This document shows, piece after piece, positions 44,601 to 51,376 of a DNA stretch of 64,000 nt. The notes below the pieces were generated by a model, which was given only the letters and a program-made list of their open reading frames with translations, ran no database searches and was not told the DNA's origin. Source of the DNA: Sorex araneus. Its lineage: Eukaryota; Chordata; Mammalia; Eulipotyphla; Soricidae. Within the stretch, counting starts at the first letter, position 1, and every line of letters starts with the position of its first letter. The stretch lies in the NCBI RefSeq assembly GCF_027595985.1, contig NC_073307.1, positions 11,848,432 to 11,912,431 on the forward strand. The letters run 5' to 3'. Made by a program: the position numbers and the translations under genes.

Positions 44601-45551
44601 AGTGGTATTTTCAGGTATATTTCTCATAGTATCATTATGCACGAGCACATTACCTAACTCATACAATCAGATTACCGCAAGTCAGGCTGTGAAAGGATTA
44701 AAACTCTGTGCCTGTCACATATGCGGAAATCAGGCCGTTAGGCTTTTCGTGATCCCTCCCTCTGGAGACTAGCGAACTGGTCAAGGAAGGACGTTCTGGG
44801 CAGGAGGGCCGGTTTTCCTCTGCGAGGATCTGCATGTTTGATTGTTGTAAGAAACCGGCAGGAAACGTGCAGACTATTGTTTTTTATGAACTGTCTCGTT
44901 TGCTGCCTTGCAATAGCGTGTGTGCTGCGTTCCATACCACGCGCGTGCCTCATCCCGGAGGAGGTTGCCGGGGAAACTGAGAAACTCAGTTTCGGAAAAA
45001 CTCAGGTGCGGAAGGTGCACTTGATCCCCAGGTACCGCCCTGCTAAGCAGGGAGCACCGTGCAGTTCGCGGGGAGCTTCCCCTCCGCTCTTGCCAAGCCC
45101 TGTTGCACTCTGCAGCGTCGATGCCGTTGCAGGGATGCTCAGGAAGGAAGAGCCTGTAAACCTCACTCGGGCTCGGCATACAAAGCCGCCTGCTCCCTTC
45201 TCTCCTGTGGGGGGCTGCAAACGACTCTCTCCCCCCGCCCCCCGTCCAGGCTGGCTCACCGTGGGACCGACGCTGACCAACAGCAACTACAACGCGGAGA
45301 CGTACGCGTCGTACTTCAGCGCGCCCAACTCCTACCTGACGGGCTGCACGGAGGAGATCGAGCGGCTCCGACCCAAGTCGCCCCCTCCCAAGTCCAAGTC
45401 GGACCGGGGCGGCGGCGCGCCCAGGGGCGGCGGGCGCGGGGGCACGTCGGCGGGCCGCGGGCGCGAGCGGAACCGCTCCAACTTCCGCGGGGAGCGGGGC
45501 GGCTTCCGGGGGGGCCGCGGGGGCGCGCACCGGGGGGGCTTCCCGCGGTAG
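28728..45551 (+). CDS. METTL14: METTL14, N6-adenosine methyltransferase non-catalytic subunit (complete, 11 exons)
   Basis: METTL14 pairs with METTL3 in the nuclear m6A writer; METTL3 binds S-adenosylmethionine and catalyses, METTL14 scaffolds and holds RNA. Joining the 11 exons (listed below) gives 1,368 nt, 455 codons plus TAG, without a stop. Visible parts: N-terminal helix (from [19 protein letters not shown]); acidic linker about 60-100; MT-A70 methyltransferase fold about 165-385, with EPPL at 192-195 replacing the DPPW-type catalytic motif, as in other METTL14 proteins; Arg298 in the RNA-facing groove; Ser399 in a Pro/Lys/Ser linker; and an RGG-rich tail 408-455 for RNA binding. The ATG is in the expected CpG-island context and starts the conserved N-terminus. 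Human METTL14 is, as I recall, 456 residues; here one Pro near the end seems missing (ends GGFPR). Introns carry many SINEs, and no lesion is seen. Confidence 0.98.
28805..28844 (+). promoter_or_regulatory. G-run cluster just inside METTL14 intron 1
   Basis: Starting 11 bases past the exon 1 donor, runs of 5, 13 and 6 G plus shorter ones occur within 40 bases. It could form a G-quadruplex on the non-template strand or in the nascent transcript next to the splice site. This is inference from base runs only. Confidence 0.45.
29177..29207 (+). repeat. (ATT)n microsatellite
   Basis: About nine ATT units at the downstream border of the CpG island; complementary to the (AAT)n tract at 28014-28064. 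Confidence 0.95.
29563..29601 (+). repeat. (TC)n(TA)n microsatellite
   Basis: CTCTCTCTCT followed by TATATATATA, in METTL14 intron 1. Confidence 0.95.
29780..29893 (-). repeat. Diverged SINE fragment
   Basis: Minus-strand remnant: GGGGGCCAGGCATATGGTGT, CAGTGCCGGGATGGAAGCTG, ACATACAAGGCAAGAACC. Confidence 0.5.
30062..30150 (+). repeat. ID-like tRNA-derived SINE candidate
   Basis: GGGCTTCACTGGTAGACAGC, CCTTGCCTTGCATAAAG and GGTTCAATTCTTGGTG resemble A and B boxes of a tRNA-derived SINE shorter than SOR, followed by (AAAT)n at 30140-30153. Confidence 0.45.
30199..30316 (+). repeat. Diverged SOR-like SINE
   Basis: Plus-strand remnant: GCCTGGAGAGAAAATACAGT, GGAGCACTGCCAGGAGAGTG, GATCCCTGAGCACTG. 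Confidence 0.55.
30504..30592 (+). CDS. METTL14: METTL14 exon 2
   Basis: 89 nt, from [16 protein letters not shown] to ETC and two bases of an Arg codon. Acceptor CTTTTCACAG|TTGGG, donor TGCAG|GTCAGG, phase 2 at the end. Confidence 0.97.
30867..31008 (+). repeat. SOR SINE, older copy
   Basis: Plus-strand copy in METTL14 intron 2: GGGGGCCAGAGCAGTTGTAC, CAGGTTCAATCCTGGGCACC, GTGTGGCCCCAAAAC. Confidence 0.85.
31009..31379 (+). other. METTL14 intron 2, remaining part
   Basis: AT-rich intronic sequence. Nothing else is recognised. Confidence 0.6.
31380..31467 (+). CDS. METTL14: METTL14 exon 3 (GC donor)
   Basis: 88 nt, completing the split Arg codon and running [19 protein letters not shown] to EDKMEEYK. 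The acceptor is AAATTTTAG|G. The donor is AAG|GCAAGT: a GC instead of GT, otherwise a perfect donor. The frame demands it, because exon 4 continues with GAT GAA (Asp-Glu) only if splicing is after AAG; the next GT, four bases on, would shift the frame. The residues RRYQ appear to differ from the RKYL I recall in human. Confidence 0.95.
31571..31741 (-). repeat. Diverged SOR SINE
   Basis: Minus-strand copy in intron 3: GGGCCATACCTGAGGGTGCT, GGATCACTCCTGGTGGTGCT, CATTGACCCCAGGGCT. Confidence 0.7.
31776..31935 (-). repeat. Diverged tRNA-derived SINE
   Basis: Minus-strand copy: ACTGGGGATCGAACTCAGGG, CACCTGCAGAGCTACCGCTT; a weak SOR match. Confidence 0.5.
32219..32345 (+). repeat. Diverged SOR-like SINE
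   Basis: Plus-strand remnant: GAGGCCAGAGAGATTGCTCA and TTTTGGCACTGGATGGTCCA. Confidence 0.5.
32406..32560 (+). repeat. SOR SINE, older copy
   Basis: Plus-strand copy: GAGGGCCAGAGGGCTAGGAC, CTTGCCGTGCATGCAGTTGC, GCACTGCATATGGTCCCTTG, ATGTGGCCCCAAATAAATAA. Confidence 0.75.
32706..32901 (+). repeat. SOR SINE, young copy
   Basis: Plus-strand copy from GGGGCCGGAGCAATAGCACA to GTGTGACCCAAAAAGCG and two A runs. TSD GAATCGTTTC at 32696-32705 and 32902-32911. Confidence 0.95.
33105..33225 (-). repeat. Diverged SOR-like SINE
   Basis: Minus-strand copy: GGGAGCCACACTTAACAGTG, GCTCAGGGTCACACC, CAAGCCTGGGTTGGCTGG, ending CTCTCTGGCC. Confidence 0.6.
33226..33561 (+). other. METTL14 intron 3, remaining part
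   Basis: AT-rich intron ending in the exon 4 acceptor. Nothing else is recognised. Confidence 0.6.
33562..33642 (+). CDS. METTL14: METTL14 exon 4
   Basis: 81 nt, 27 codons, [20 protein letters not shown] to STFLK. Acceptor TTTAACAAG|GATG, donor AAG|GTAAGT. It encodes the acidic linker before the methyltransferase fold. Confidence 0.97.
33996..34083 (+). CDS. METTL14: METTL14 exon 5
   Basis: 88 nt, [20 protein letters not shown] to FIRDV and one base of Gly. Acceptor TTTCTTCAG|GGAAC, donor GTAG|GTATGC. Confidence 0.97.
34272..34402 (-). repeat. Diverged SOR SINE
   Basis: Minus-strand copy in intron 5: GGCTTACTCCTGGCTCTGTG, CCAGGGATCGAACCAGGATC, ATCTCTCTGGCCC. Confidence 0.75.
34615..34705 (+). 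CDS. METTL14: METTL14 exon 6
   Basis: 91 nt, [20 protein letters not shown] to KSNTPP and two bases of Met. Acceptor TCTCCTCAG|GTTTG, donor CCTAT|GTAAGT. Confidence 0.97.
35074..35250 (+). repeat. SOR SINE, young copy
   Basis: Plus-strand copy in intron 6: GGGCTGGAGTGATAACACAG to GTGTGACCCAAAAAGC plus A run. Perfect 17-bp TSD AAGAAATGTATGTGAGG at 35057-35073 and 35251-35267. Confidence 0.96.
35268..35966 (+). other. METTL14 intron 6, remaining part
   Basis: AT-rich unique intron sequence; no other feature seen. Confidence 0.6.
35967..36108 (+). CDS. METTL14: METTL14 exon 7
   Basis: 142 nt, completing Met168 and running [20 protein letters not shown] to KCWTWDD. It contains the EPPL motif (residues 192-195) within [12 protein letters not shown]. 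Acceptor AATACAG|GTAC, donor GATGAT|GTATGA. Confidence 0.98.
36109..36715 (+). other. METTL14 intron 7, first part
   Basis: Unique AT-rich sequence. A 31-bp stretch is repeated in tandem (AAATATATAAAAC..TCTACTCTTCAAAGGCCTTA, about 36410-36487). Confidence 0.6.
36730..37331 (-). mobile_element. 5'-truncated L1 3' end in METTL14 intron 7
   Basis: Minus-strand L1 insertion, starting with a T run (its A tail) at about 36727-36749. Then come the 3' UTR (CCCTTCACCAGTGCCCATTC, TGTGGTTTGCAATAAAGGTG) and the last codons of ORF2 (plus strand TTTCTGACTCATTTCACTTA). TSD AAAGCACACAGGTTT at 36716-36730 and 37332-37346. The tail is antisense to METTL14. Confidence 0.92.
37452..37565 (+). repeat. Diverged SOR-like SINE
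   Basis: Plus-strand remnant: GGGGCTGGAAGTGATGTGGT, CACCACCAGGAGTGCAGAAG, GACCCCTGAGTACTGC. Confidence 0.6.
37645..37868 (-). repeat. Two diverged SINE fragments
   Basis: Minus-strand fragments at about 37645-37720 (TGGCTCACTCCTGGTGGTAC) and 37760-37868 (CAGGGGTTATTTCCGGTGGG, GGGGATCAAACCACGCAAGG, ATCTCTCTGGCCCC). Confidence 0.55.
38040..38574 (+). other. METTL14 intron 7, last part
   Basis: AT-rich, with a short SINE scrap just before it (GGGCCACACCTGGCAGTGCC, 38005-38024) and a T run directly before the exon 8 acceptor. Confidence 0.55.
38575..38667 (+). CDS. METTL14: METTL14 exon 8
   Basis: 93 nt, 31 codons, [20 protein letters not shown] to LDLGRV. Acceptor T-run ATAG|ATCATG, donor AGAGTG|GTAAGG. 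Confidence 0.97.
38953..38993 (-). repeat. tRNA-like SINE scrap
   Basis: Plus strand AGGTGTTTGCTCTACCACTG then AGTCACATTTCTGGTCCC looks like a reversed ID-type head. Confidence 0.35.
38994..39620 (+). other. METTL14 intron 8 sequence
   Basis: Unique AT-rich sequence. The frame at 39207-39470 has no support. Confidence 0.5.
39622..39860 (+). repeat. Diverged GC-rich SINE, extended type
   Basis: GTGTGCCTTGAATTTCCCCG, GTGTGATCCCCAGCACCACG and TAGCTGGGAGTGGTCCCTTG. The last part is shared with 56930-57080 (GGGAGTGGTCTCTGGGC), suggesting a third, older SINE type. Confidence 0.5.
39861..40700 (+). other. METTL14 intron 8, with TA/TG repeats
   Basis: Mostly AT-rich unique sequence. An imperfect (TA)n(TG)n tract lies at about 40350-40415. 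No exon is supported. Confidence 0.5.
40702..40955 (-). repeat. Diverged SOR-like SINE, enlarged
   Basis: Minus-strand features GTGGTGCTCCAGGCC, GGATCAGCCACATGCAAGGC and CCCTCTCTGGCCCC lie in a GC-rich stretch. The left part is uncertain. Confidence 0.45.
41005..41121 (+). CDS. METTL14: METTL14 exon 9
   Basis: 117 nt, 39 codons, [20 protein letters not shown] to AVFQRTK. Acceptor CATTTGCAG|TGTTT, donor ACAAAG|GTATTG. Confidence 0.97.
41283..41485 (+). repeat. Long-type SINE, sense copy in METTL14 intron 9
   Basis: Plus-strand copy: head GGGCTGTAGCGATAGCACAG, GGTTCAGATTCTTCC; body CTCTCGGAGAGCCTGGCAAG, GTACTCGATGTGCCAAAAAC; end GTGGGATGACAGTGCTACAG followed by CGCTAC. Shows the 3' tail of short GTGCTACA-type repeats instead of A. 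It is flanked by TTTTTTATT on both sides. Confidence 0.88.
41490..42278 (+). other. METTL14 intron 9, remaining part
   Basis: Unique sequence rising in GC content towards exon 10. No further feature is identified. Confidence 0.55.
42279..42489 (+). CDS. METTL14: METTL14 exon 10
   Basis: 211 nt, [20 protein letters not shown] to GRDSTIRP and one base of Gly. It includes Arg298 (KGTVKRST) and the strongly conserved [20 protein letters not shown]. Acceptor CCTCCCCCAG|GAACAC, donor CCAG|GTAGGA. Confidence 0.98.
42659..42781 (-). repeat. Diverged SOR SINE
   Basis: Minus-strand copy: GGGGGCCTCACCAGTGGTGC, CTGGGTACTGAGCCCACATG, CTCTCTCCAGCCCC. Confidence 0.7.
42790..43200 (+). other. METTL14 intron 10, part
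   Basis: T-rich unique sequence; no feature recognised. Confidence 0.5.
43204..43366 (-). repeat. Diverged SOR SINE
   Basis: Minus-strand copy: GGGGCTCTACCTAGCAGTAC, TAGAAATCACTCTTGGGGTA, GGCTGTGTGCAAGGCC, ending CTGCGGCCC. Confidence 0.65.
43367..43926 (+). other. METTL14 intron 10, part
   Basis: Unique AT-rich sequence. Confidence 0.5.
43941..44117 (-). repeat. SOR SINE
   Basis: Minus-strand copy with TTTTGTTTTG-type tail, GGGATGCCAGGGATCGAACC and TGTTCTCTGGCC. TSD TTCTACATATTTTG at 43927-43940 and 44118-44131. Confidence 0.9.
44132..45249 (+). other. METTL14 intron 10, last part, GC-rich end
   Basis: The first part is AT-rich; from about 44925 GC and CpG content rise towards exon 11. 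The frame running 44838-45551 is exon 11 read back into the intron, not an upstream exon extension. Confidence 0.6.
45250..45551 (+). CDS. METTL14: METTL14 exon 11 (terminal coding exon)
   Basis: 302 nt, completing Gly356 and running [20 protein letters not shown] to the RGG tail and TAG. Acceptor CCCCCGTCCAG|GCTGG. The RGG part from residue 408 is written almost entirely with G/C-ending codons (GGC, CGC, GGG, CGG), unlike the AT-ending codons of exons 2-8. The protein ends HRGGFPR. Confidence 0.97.
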
Positions 45552-45796
45552 GGCCCGCACCCCGCCTGCACTTTGCTTCGTTGCTCCAAGAGGCTCGCCC
45601 GGCCGCCCCCACAAGCCTGGGGGGGCGGGGGGATGGACGAGTCCTGCAGCCTTTCGTCCCCCGCGGGTCACTCACGGGGGTCTCTTGGGTCTCAGACACG
45701 CTGGTGCTGCCAGTCCCCGTGGGAAACTGGCTCGGGTCCCGCAAGCAGCCTGGAGTCGGGGCAGAAGGGACGTTTCTGCCCGGTGCTCTAAAACTC

Positions 45797-45860
45797 AAAC
45801 TCTTTCTTTTCTCTTTCTCTCTCTCTTCTCTTTCTCTCTCTCTCTCACTCTCTCTCTCGA
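45797..45860 (+). repeat. (TC)n-rich tract in METTL14 3' UTR
   Basis: CTTTCTCTCTCTCTTCTCTT and then CTCTCTCTCTCACTCTCTC, just before the first poly(A) signal. Confidence 0.9.
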
Positions 45861-45892
45861 ACATTTGACCTTAAACTGATATTTGGGTGCAG

Positions 45893-45898
45893 AATAAA
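45893..45898 (+). terminator. Poly(A) signal, METTL14 proximal
   Basis: AATAAA, 342 bases after the stop, followed by the GT-rich GGAGGTGGTGCTC and GTGGTGGATGCTCG at 45911-45944, fitting a cleavage site near 45910-45920. Confidence 0.6.
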
Positions 45899-46131
45899 CA
45901 GCCCAGCCCGGAGGTGGTGCTCCTAGGGCCCGTGGTGGATGCTCGCCTGTAGCCAGGGGACAGACTTTAAAAGGGGGGGTGGGGGGGAGGTGGAGGAAGC
46001 CAGTCTCCATCTCAGTCTCTACTTAATCGTGCTTCCGAAGAGGCGAACGCTGACAAATATCCAAGTGCAAGAACTTCGGTGTGGGCATCACCTTGGATCG
46101 ACCGTCCAAGAAGTTTTCTTTTTCTTCGCGA

Positions 46132-46137
46132 AATAAA
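46132..46137 (+). terminator. Poly(A) signal, METTL14 alternative
   Basis: Second AATAAA within the 3' flank (GCGAAATAAAAGCC). Confidence 0.45.
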
Positions 46138-46160
46138 AGCCAGGCAGCCGCCGAGACACC

Positions 46161-47240
46161 CGGTCCTCAGGGGGTGTGGCGGAAGACAGTCCTTGGAGAT
46201 GAGATGGCATGCAGCTTTAAACACAAGGAACGCAGGTTTAAGAAATTCCCACGGTGACATTTCAAAGTGGGATCTGCGGGCCGCCTTTTACTGAGGCCAT
46301 CGGGGCGGTGTTTGTAAGGAGCTGGCTTTGCAGATCAGTATCTGAGTCTGCTGTTAACTTCTCTTTCTTTATTGCAACTCATGTCTGAAATGAATTTGAT
46401 GAATGAAATGCCATTACTGTTCTTGATAAATATATATTTTTAATTTGTGTATGATTTTTGTACTGAAATGTTAGAACTCTGAAATGTGGAAGTCTGTTCT
46501 CCGCCCGGGAATTACCATTGTAATCAACTGAAAAAAAGACTGATTTAAGATCAGACTCACTTTTTGGCCTGTGAGACAATTTAGTGGTTGATCTGTGCTT
46601 CTCACAGGCTCCTATGAACACCTCCAAGAAGCTCTTGTACCCACTAGGACTTCGTTTGAAGAACTGAATTGCAGAAATAGAATTGAGACCCTTAAAATAC
46701 GATGACTTGCTCAAGCACCATTAGGCTTGGGTTAATCTGTGCCATTTGTAGCATGTTCATGCTTTTCTGATGTATCATTGCTGCCATTTGTGTCCATTAC
46801 CACTTGAGCCATTGGAAACGTGTCTGGCTGGCCGTGGCTGATTACCATGTGCTGTGCATGCCAAGCCCTGGGGAAGTGGGGGTTCCAGCAGGTGGGGTCT
46901 GGCTTGGCTTGGTAGCCGGGTCACGCCCCCAGAGTTACCTAGGAAGCACCGCTGATTCTGAGTTGCGTAGAAGAGCTCCCTGTTCTGAGTCGTTAGCTCG
47001 CAAGGTGGACACTTCAGCTCCCCTCGCCTGCATACCCTAAAGCCGAGCATGCCAGGCCTTCGCTTCCTCTTCAGCTCACGGGGTGCCTGTGGCATTCCTG
47101 GCATTCTCTGTGCTGCCCATGACAGATCTGTCATGGCTCGTACTCGGAATTCCTTTGCATGTTTTAAAAATCCTTCGCTTCTTAGTTGCTAAATCACAAC
47201 ATTCTGATGAATGACAGCACCTTACTTTGTCTCTAAACTG
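46161..47240 (+). other. METTL14 3' flank or distal 3' UTR
   Basis: Unique sequence free of recognisable SINEs, which may indicate a transcribed distal 3' UTR; the extent cannot be decided from sequence. Confidence 0.4.
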
Positions 47241-47247
47241 TTGTTCT

Positions 47248-47362
47248 GGGGCCAGAGCTGGCTGTGCTCAGGGCTTGCTCCTGGTCGGGCTTAGAGGACC
47301 GTATGGGGTGCTGGGATCCAGCCCGGCCCAGGCATGTGCAAGGCAAATCTCTCCACCCCCAC
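47248..47362 (-). repeat. Diverged SOR SINE
   Basis: Minus-strand copy: GCTGTGCTCAGGGCTTGCTC, GGACCGTATGGGGTGCTGGG, GCATGTGCAAGGCAAATC. Confidence 0.7.
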
Positions 47363-48500
47363 AGCAACTTATTTTTAAGCTGGTACTGTTTTCTTCCTGG
47401 ACTTAGGCACATACAAAGTGGTCTTAGAAGTACAGACCCAGATTTTTGCTCATTTGTTAATTCTTTATTATAATTTGAAAAAGTGATGACTTAGTTGAGA
47501 CCCATTCAAAATGGTAGTTTTGACCTAAGTATTTAGTTTTTTGTGAGCTATTAAAAACATAAACCATTACTTGCAAGAAAGGCCTCTCAGCCCAAAAGCA
47601 TCTTTGTGTCCATGTGAGACTTTTAGCATCATCCTCTCTTGATGTTGGACTTCAGGAATTTAGCTGTAGCCTGGGTCTCAAGCAAATATAATTGGTTTTG
47701 AAACTACAATCTTGGCTATCCAAGGGGATCAAATGTTTGTCCAACGGAACCCACTAAAGATTCTGTTTCTAGTGAAGCCACATTGTTCCTGGTTTTAAGA
47801 CCTCCATTATTTGTTCATAAACTTTGCTAGTTGCCACAGAGAAATCTACCTCATTTAATCTAGAATATTCTCTTGGTATTGGAGAGAAATGTTCAGTTTG
47901 AGTATGTGTTTCTGCCTCTGTACTGGAGATGTTGATAAGGAGTTAAATGCAGTAAGGTGGGTTTTTTACAAGAATACTTCCAAATAATTGGGGATATAGA
48001 GGTCAACGATGTGAAACACAGGCACAAAGCATATAATGCTAATCAGCAAAACATCTATGCAATTTGTTTTATAGTAAATGACTTAACTTTTTTCATTGAA
48101 TTTTATGTAAAAATTAAACAAGAATATTTGTTTTCAGTTCCTTTCTCCCATTTATCATCTGTACCTTATCAATTTTGATGCACTCCTGAACAAAGATTCA
48201 ACCTTTTGTGAATAATGTATTCTAGAACCAGAGGAACATGGCATTGTTGCTTAAACTGTATATTCTACCTCTGTAACCTTGAACAGCACTTCTTTCGCTC
48301 TGTGGCCCATAGCAAATGGGGAAACTGCATCTATGGTAAGAACTGACAGTTTGCTTTTCTCTTAACACCTTTGACAACTTTAACCCTTTGTGGCAATATC
48401 ATTGTTTGCATAGGCCCAGTCAAATGGGATATCTTACTGAGAGATGACAGAACCGAACATTTGTCATATTGGCTTGACTTAAGCTTCAGTTGCTCTAAGA
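47363..48500. other. Intergenic, no recognised feature
   Basis: Unique sequence without visible SINEs; could include distal METTL14 3' UTR. Confidence 0.4.
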
Positions 48501-50161
48501 CTGACCATAAATCCTAACACCCCCAAATCTGGAGGACATCGGATGGACCCCAGGGTGGGCTTTCTGATACTCTCAGTAAGACATGCGAGAGCCCAAGAGC
48601 TCAAAAAGCACATTAGTATGAGGGCAAAGACTTAAAGAGACGGCCACTAATCAGAAGAGAATGGCAGAAGTGGAGCCGCTGTCGCCCTCACGACCTGGAG
48701 GAAGGACCCTCTGGGGTTAGGCAAACCGAAACAGACTGGCCTGAGGCCTGCAGTAGGAAAATGTGACCAAATGCTTCCTGGGAAAAGCCACCTTGCTCTA
48801 ACTAAATTTAAAGTTCAAAGTTATTATCCCAGGTCTTACTGTGCCTATGCAAAATAAGTCGCTTTTACTAAAGACAAATAATCTGTTATGTTAATTGTAG
48901 AGGTGGAGAGAAAAACCATGCTTCATGGTTTTGGTGGAAAAACCATATTCTTGGTCCACGGAGGTATAATAAAACTTCCAGAGAATTCAGAGAAAATCAG
49001 CCACTCCCTGTAAAGCAGGCCAGGGGGTTGGTTCTCGGAACCTAGGCTCAGTTCAAAGTTGTTGGTTTTTTTTGTTTTTGTTTTTGTTTTTTTTTTTGCT
49101 TTTTGGGTCACACCTGGCTATGCACAGGGGTTATTCCTGGCTCTGCACTCAGGAATTACTCCTGGTGGTGCTCAGGGGACCATATGGGATGCTGGGAATT
49201 GAACCCGGGTTGACCGAGTGCAAGGCAAGCGCCATACCAGCTGTGCTATTACTCCAGCCCCAGTTCAAAGTTATTTTAATTGGGGTCTTGCTAATCTGTA
49301 ATTGTTTTGCCAGAAAGGACCCCCTCAAAAAGGGCAAGAATAACTTCTCATAACCTCTAGCTCTTGCGCCTGTCACCCAATATTTCTGAAAAGCTATCTA
49401 TGCCCTTGTCCTACCCTCTAAGCAACGTGACAAGGGGAACAGGCAGGGCAAGCTCAGAAAATGACCCTTAAAAAAGGGACTCATCAGTATGAAATGTCAC
49501 AAGGGGGACCTAGGTGATGCTTGATAATCTGATGACCTAAACCCATCTGGAGAATCTGTATGACCACACCAGAAGTTAGTCATCCTCGCATCCTCTCCTC
49601 TATTTTAGTGGCCGTTCGGCCATAGAAGGGCCCTCTATACTGAGAATACAGTTAGCCTTTGACCTCCAAGTATTATACTCATCCCCCAGACATTAGGTCA
49701 TTTCTGTGTAGTCTGTGTGTACTATGCTTGGAAGGGGACACTCTTTGTGAATGAGCCTAGACCTATTTTCAACCCATAAAGAAAGCCTCCCAATACTGGG
49801 GCAGGCTTAACACTTGCTTTCATGGGAAATACTTGGACTTGGCTCACTTGGGTCCTGCCCTTCTTGGTTCCTTGGCGGAACTCTGCTTGTCATAGCTGAT
49901 AGGACCTGGCCTTATAATCTTCATGTCAGGTTTATTTCTCTAGGCTTGAGTCGTCACACTACAGATGATGACTCATGTGGAACCTTGGGTAGCAGGCAAC
50001 TGAGGCTTGGCATTGCCCACCTCCAGGCCTCCCTGTTCCTAAGACTCCCCGACTGCACAGGGCCCCCATGTGACACCCCCAAAGTCAGCACAAAGAAGCC
50101 AGGTAGACCCAACACCCTATTTCCTGACTGCAATTAGGGCTTCATCTCTGAGAGGGGGGAA
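48500..50161 (+). other. Possible degraded retroviral internal region
   Basis: Moderately GC-rich sequence leading up to an LTR-like segment at 50162 and interrupted by a SINE at 49061-49260. A purine tract (GAGAGGGGGGA, 50150-50160) sits where a polypurine tract would. I cannot identify a retroviral protein in it; the frame at 49814-50137 shows no certain match. The assignment rests on position only. Confidence 0.25.
49061..49260 (-). repeat. SOR SINE, young copy
   Basis: Near-consensus minus-strand copy with (TTTTTG)n tail, TTTTTGGGTCACACCTGGCT, GGGAATTGAACCCGGGTTGA. TSD CAGTTCAAAGTT at 49049-49060 and 49261-49272. Confidence 0.95.
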
Positions 50162-50593
50162 TGAAAAACGAAGCCCCCGTTTACCTTGCCAGCTGCTGTG
50201 AGCAGTCCTGCTTTTGGCTGCTCCATCCGACATTTTTGACTTCCTGCGAATTCCTGGGCGTTTCTGATAAACAATTGTCCGTCATAAAGTCCAGCCCCAG
50301 AGCTTAGGCTCACAGGGAGACTAAGATACTGGACAATACCCAGCCCGACCACCCTATAGATTCCTGCGTTCTTTGATACTTGTCGACTGATAGGAAATGC
50401 AAAGGGCTTTTAAAAGGCCAACACAAAACTTTTCACTTAGTCCTATACTAAGTTTCTCCCCACATGTGGAGTTTCTTTCCCTTTCTTTTACTTTCCAATA
50501 AACTTTTCTACTTTCCAACTCTGAGTCTGAGCATCTTTATTACTCAATATTGTCATTCTTGAAAATAATAACCTGGGAATCTCTGTCTCCACA
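50162..50593 (+). mobile_element. Candidate ERV1-type LTR
   Basis: About 432 bp starting TGAAAAACGAAGCCCCCG right after a purine tract and ending CTCCACA, giving TG...CA ends. Inside, TTTTAAAAGG (50408) could be the TATA region and AATAAA (50497-50502) the poly(A) signal, with a GTCTGAG/TGTC-rich stretch after it. This order (U3, R with AATAAA, U5) is that of gammaretrovirus-like LTRs. No second LTR was found, so it may be the 3' LTR of a decayed provirus or a solo LTR; no TSD was resolved. Confidence 0.5.
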
Positions 50594-50633
50594 TCGTCTG
50601 CATCATAAGCATGATTTAAAACTGTGTATAAAA

Positions 50634-50712
50634 ATATCACTATCACTGTATCACTGTCATCAAGTTGTTTGTCGATTTATTCGAGCAGGCACCAGTAACA
50701 TCTCTATTAACA
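50634..50712 (-). repeat. Long-type SINE fragment, 3' end
   Basis: Minus-strand tail and end: CACTGTATCACTGTCATCAA, TTCGAGCAGGCACCAGTAAC; the head is lacking. Confidence 0.7.
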
Positions 50713-51073
50713 CTCAGCCCTGAGATTTTAGCAGCCTCTCCTTACTCGTCTTTCCCAATGATTGGAGGTTCTTTCAGGGTCGGGGAATGAGACCTATTGT
50801 TACTGTTTTTGAAATTATCAATTATATTTATATTTTGAAATTATAAATTATAAAAATAATTTTAAAGAAAAATTTAAGATCTATATATCTTTTCTGCTCA
50901 TCAAATATTCTAGATGACATTATTACTATTGCAAAACTTGTGATCCCAACCTGCTAAATAATGTACAAAGTCTCATACTTGTGAAAAATAGAAATAATTT
51001 ATAGTCATAAACAATTTTTTTAATCCAGTAATAACATGCTAATGTAATAAAACAACATTAAGAATTGAGGCCA

Positions 51074-51369
51074 TCACTCAATACCTCTATTGCTAACCAC
51101 AACACCCAAAAGGAGAGAGAGAGAACAAAAGGGAATGCCCTGCCACTCACAGAGGCGGGGTGGGGTTAGGGGGGCAGTGGTTGGGGGGGTGGGAGGGATA
51201 CTGGGATCATCGGTGATGGAGAATGGGTACTGGTGGAGGGATGGGTACTTGAGCATTGTATGACTGAAACACAAGCATGAAAAGTTGTAAGTCTATAACT
51301 GTACCTCACGATGATTCACTAATAAAAAAAAAGAATATAATGAATACAAATAAAAAGAAATAAGGAAAA
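51074..51369 (+). mobile_element. L1 3' end inserted in a SINE
   Basis: Plus-strand L1 3' UTR: ACTCAATACCTCTATTGCTA, GAGAACAAAAGGGAATGCCC, G-rich tract, GGGATACTGGGATCATCGGT, TTGAGCATTGTATGACTGAA, GATTCACTAATAAAAAAA, then an A-rich tail. TSD AAGAATTGAGGCCA at 51060-51073 and 51370-51383. Confidence 0.9.
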
Positions 51370-51376
51370 AAAGAAT

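Larger units (their letters stand above)
45552..46160 (+). other. METTL14: METTL14 3' UTR (proximal part)
   Basis: Follows the TAG stop. It starts GC-rich, then has a pyrimidine (CTCT)n tract at 45797-45860, then poly(A) signals. A longer UTR, extending into 46.4-48.2 kb, is possible. Confidence 0.6.

Noticed and set aside
44838-45249. In-frame extension of METTL14 exon 11 upstream
   Set aside because: The extension is intronic: a CCCCCGTCCAG acceptor precedes the conserved Gly-Trp-Leu-Thr, and exon 10 ends one base into that Gly codon, so the join is exact.
45059-45868. 269-codon plus-strand frame and 265-codon minus-strand frame over METTL14 exon 11
   Set aside because: Alternative frames of a GC-rich coding exon; the conserved protein is in another frame.
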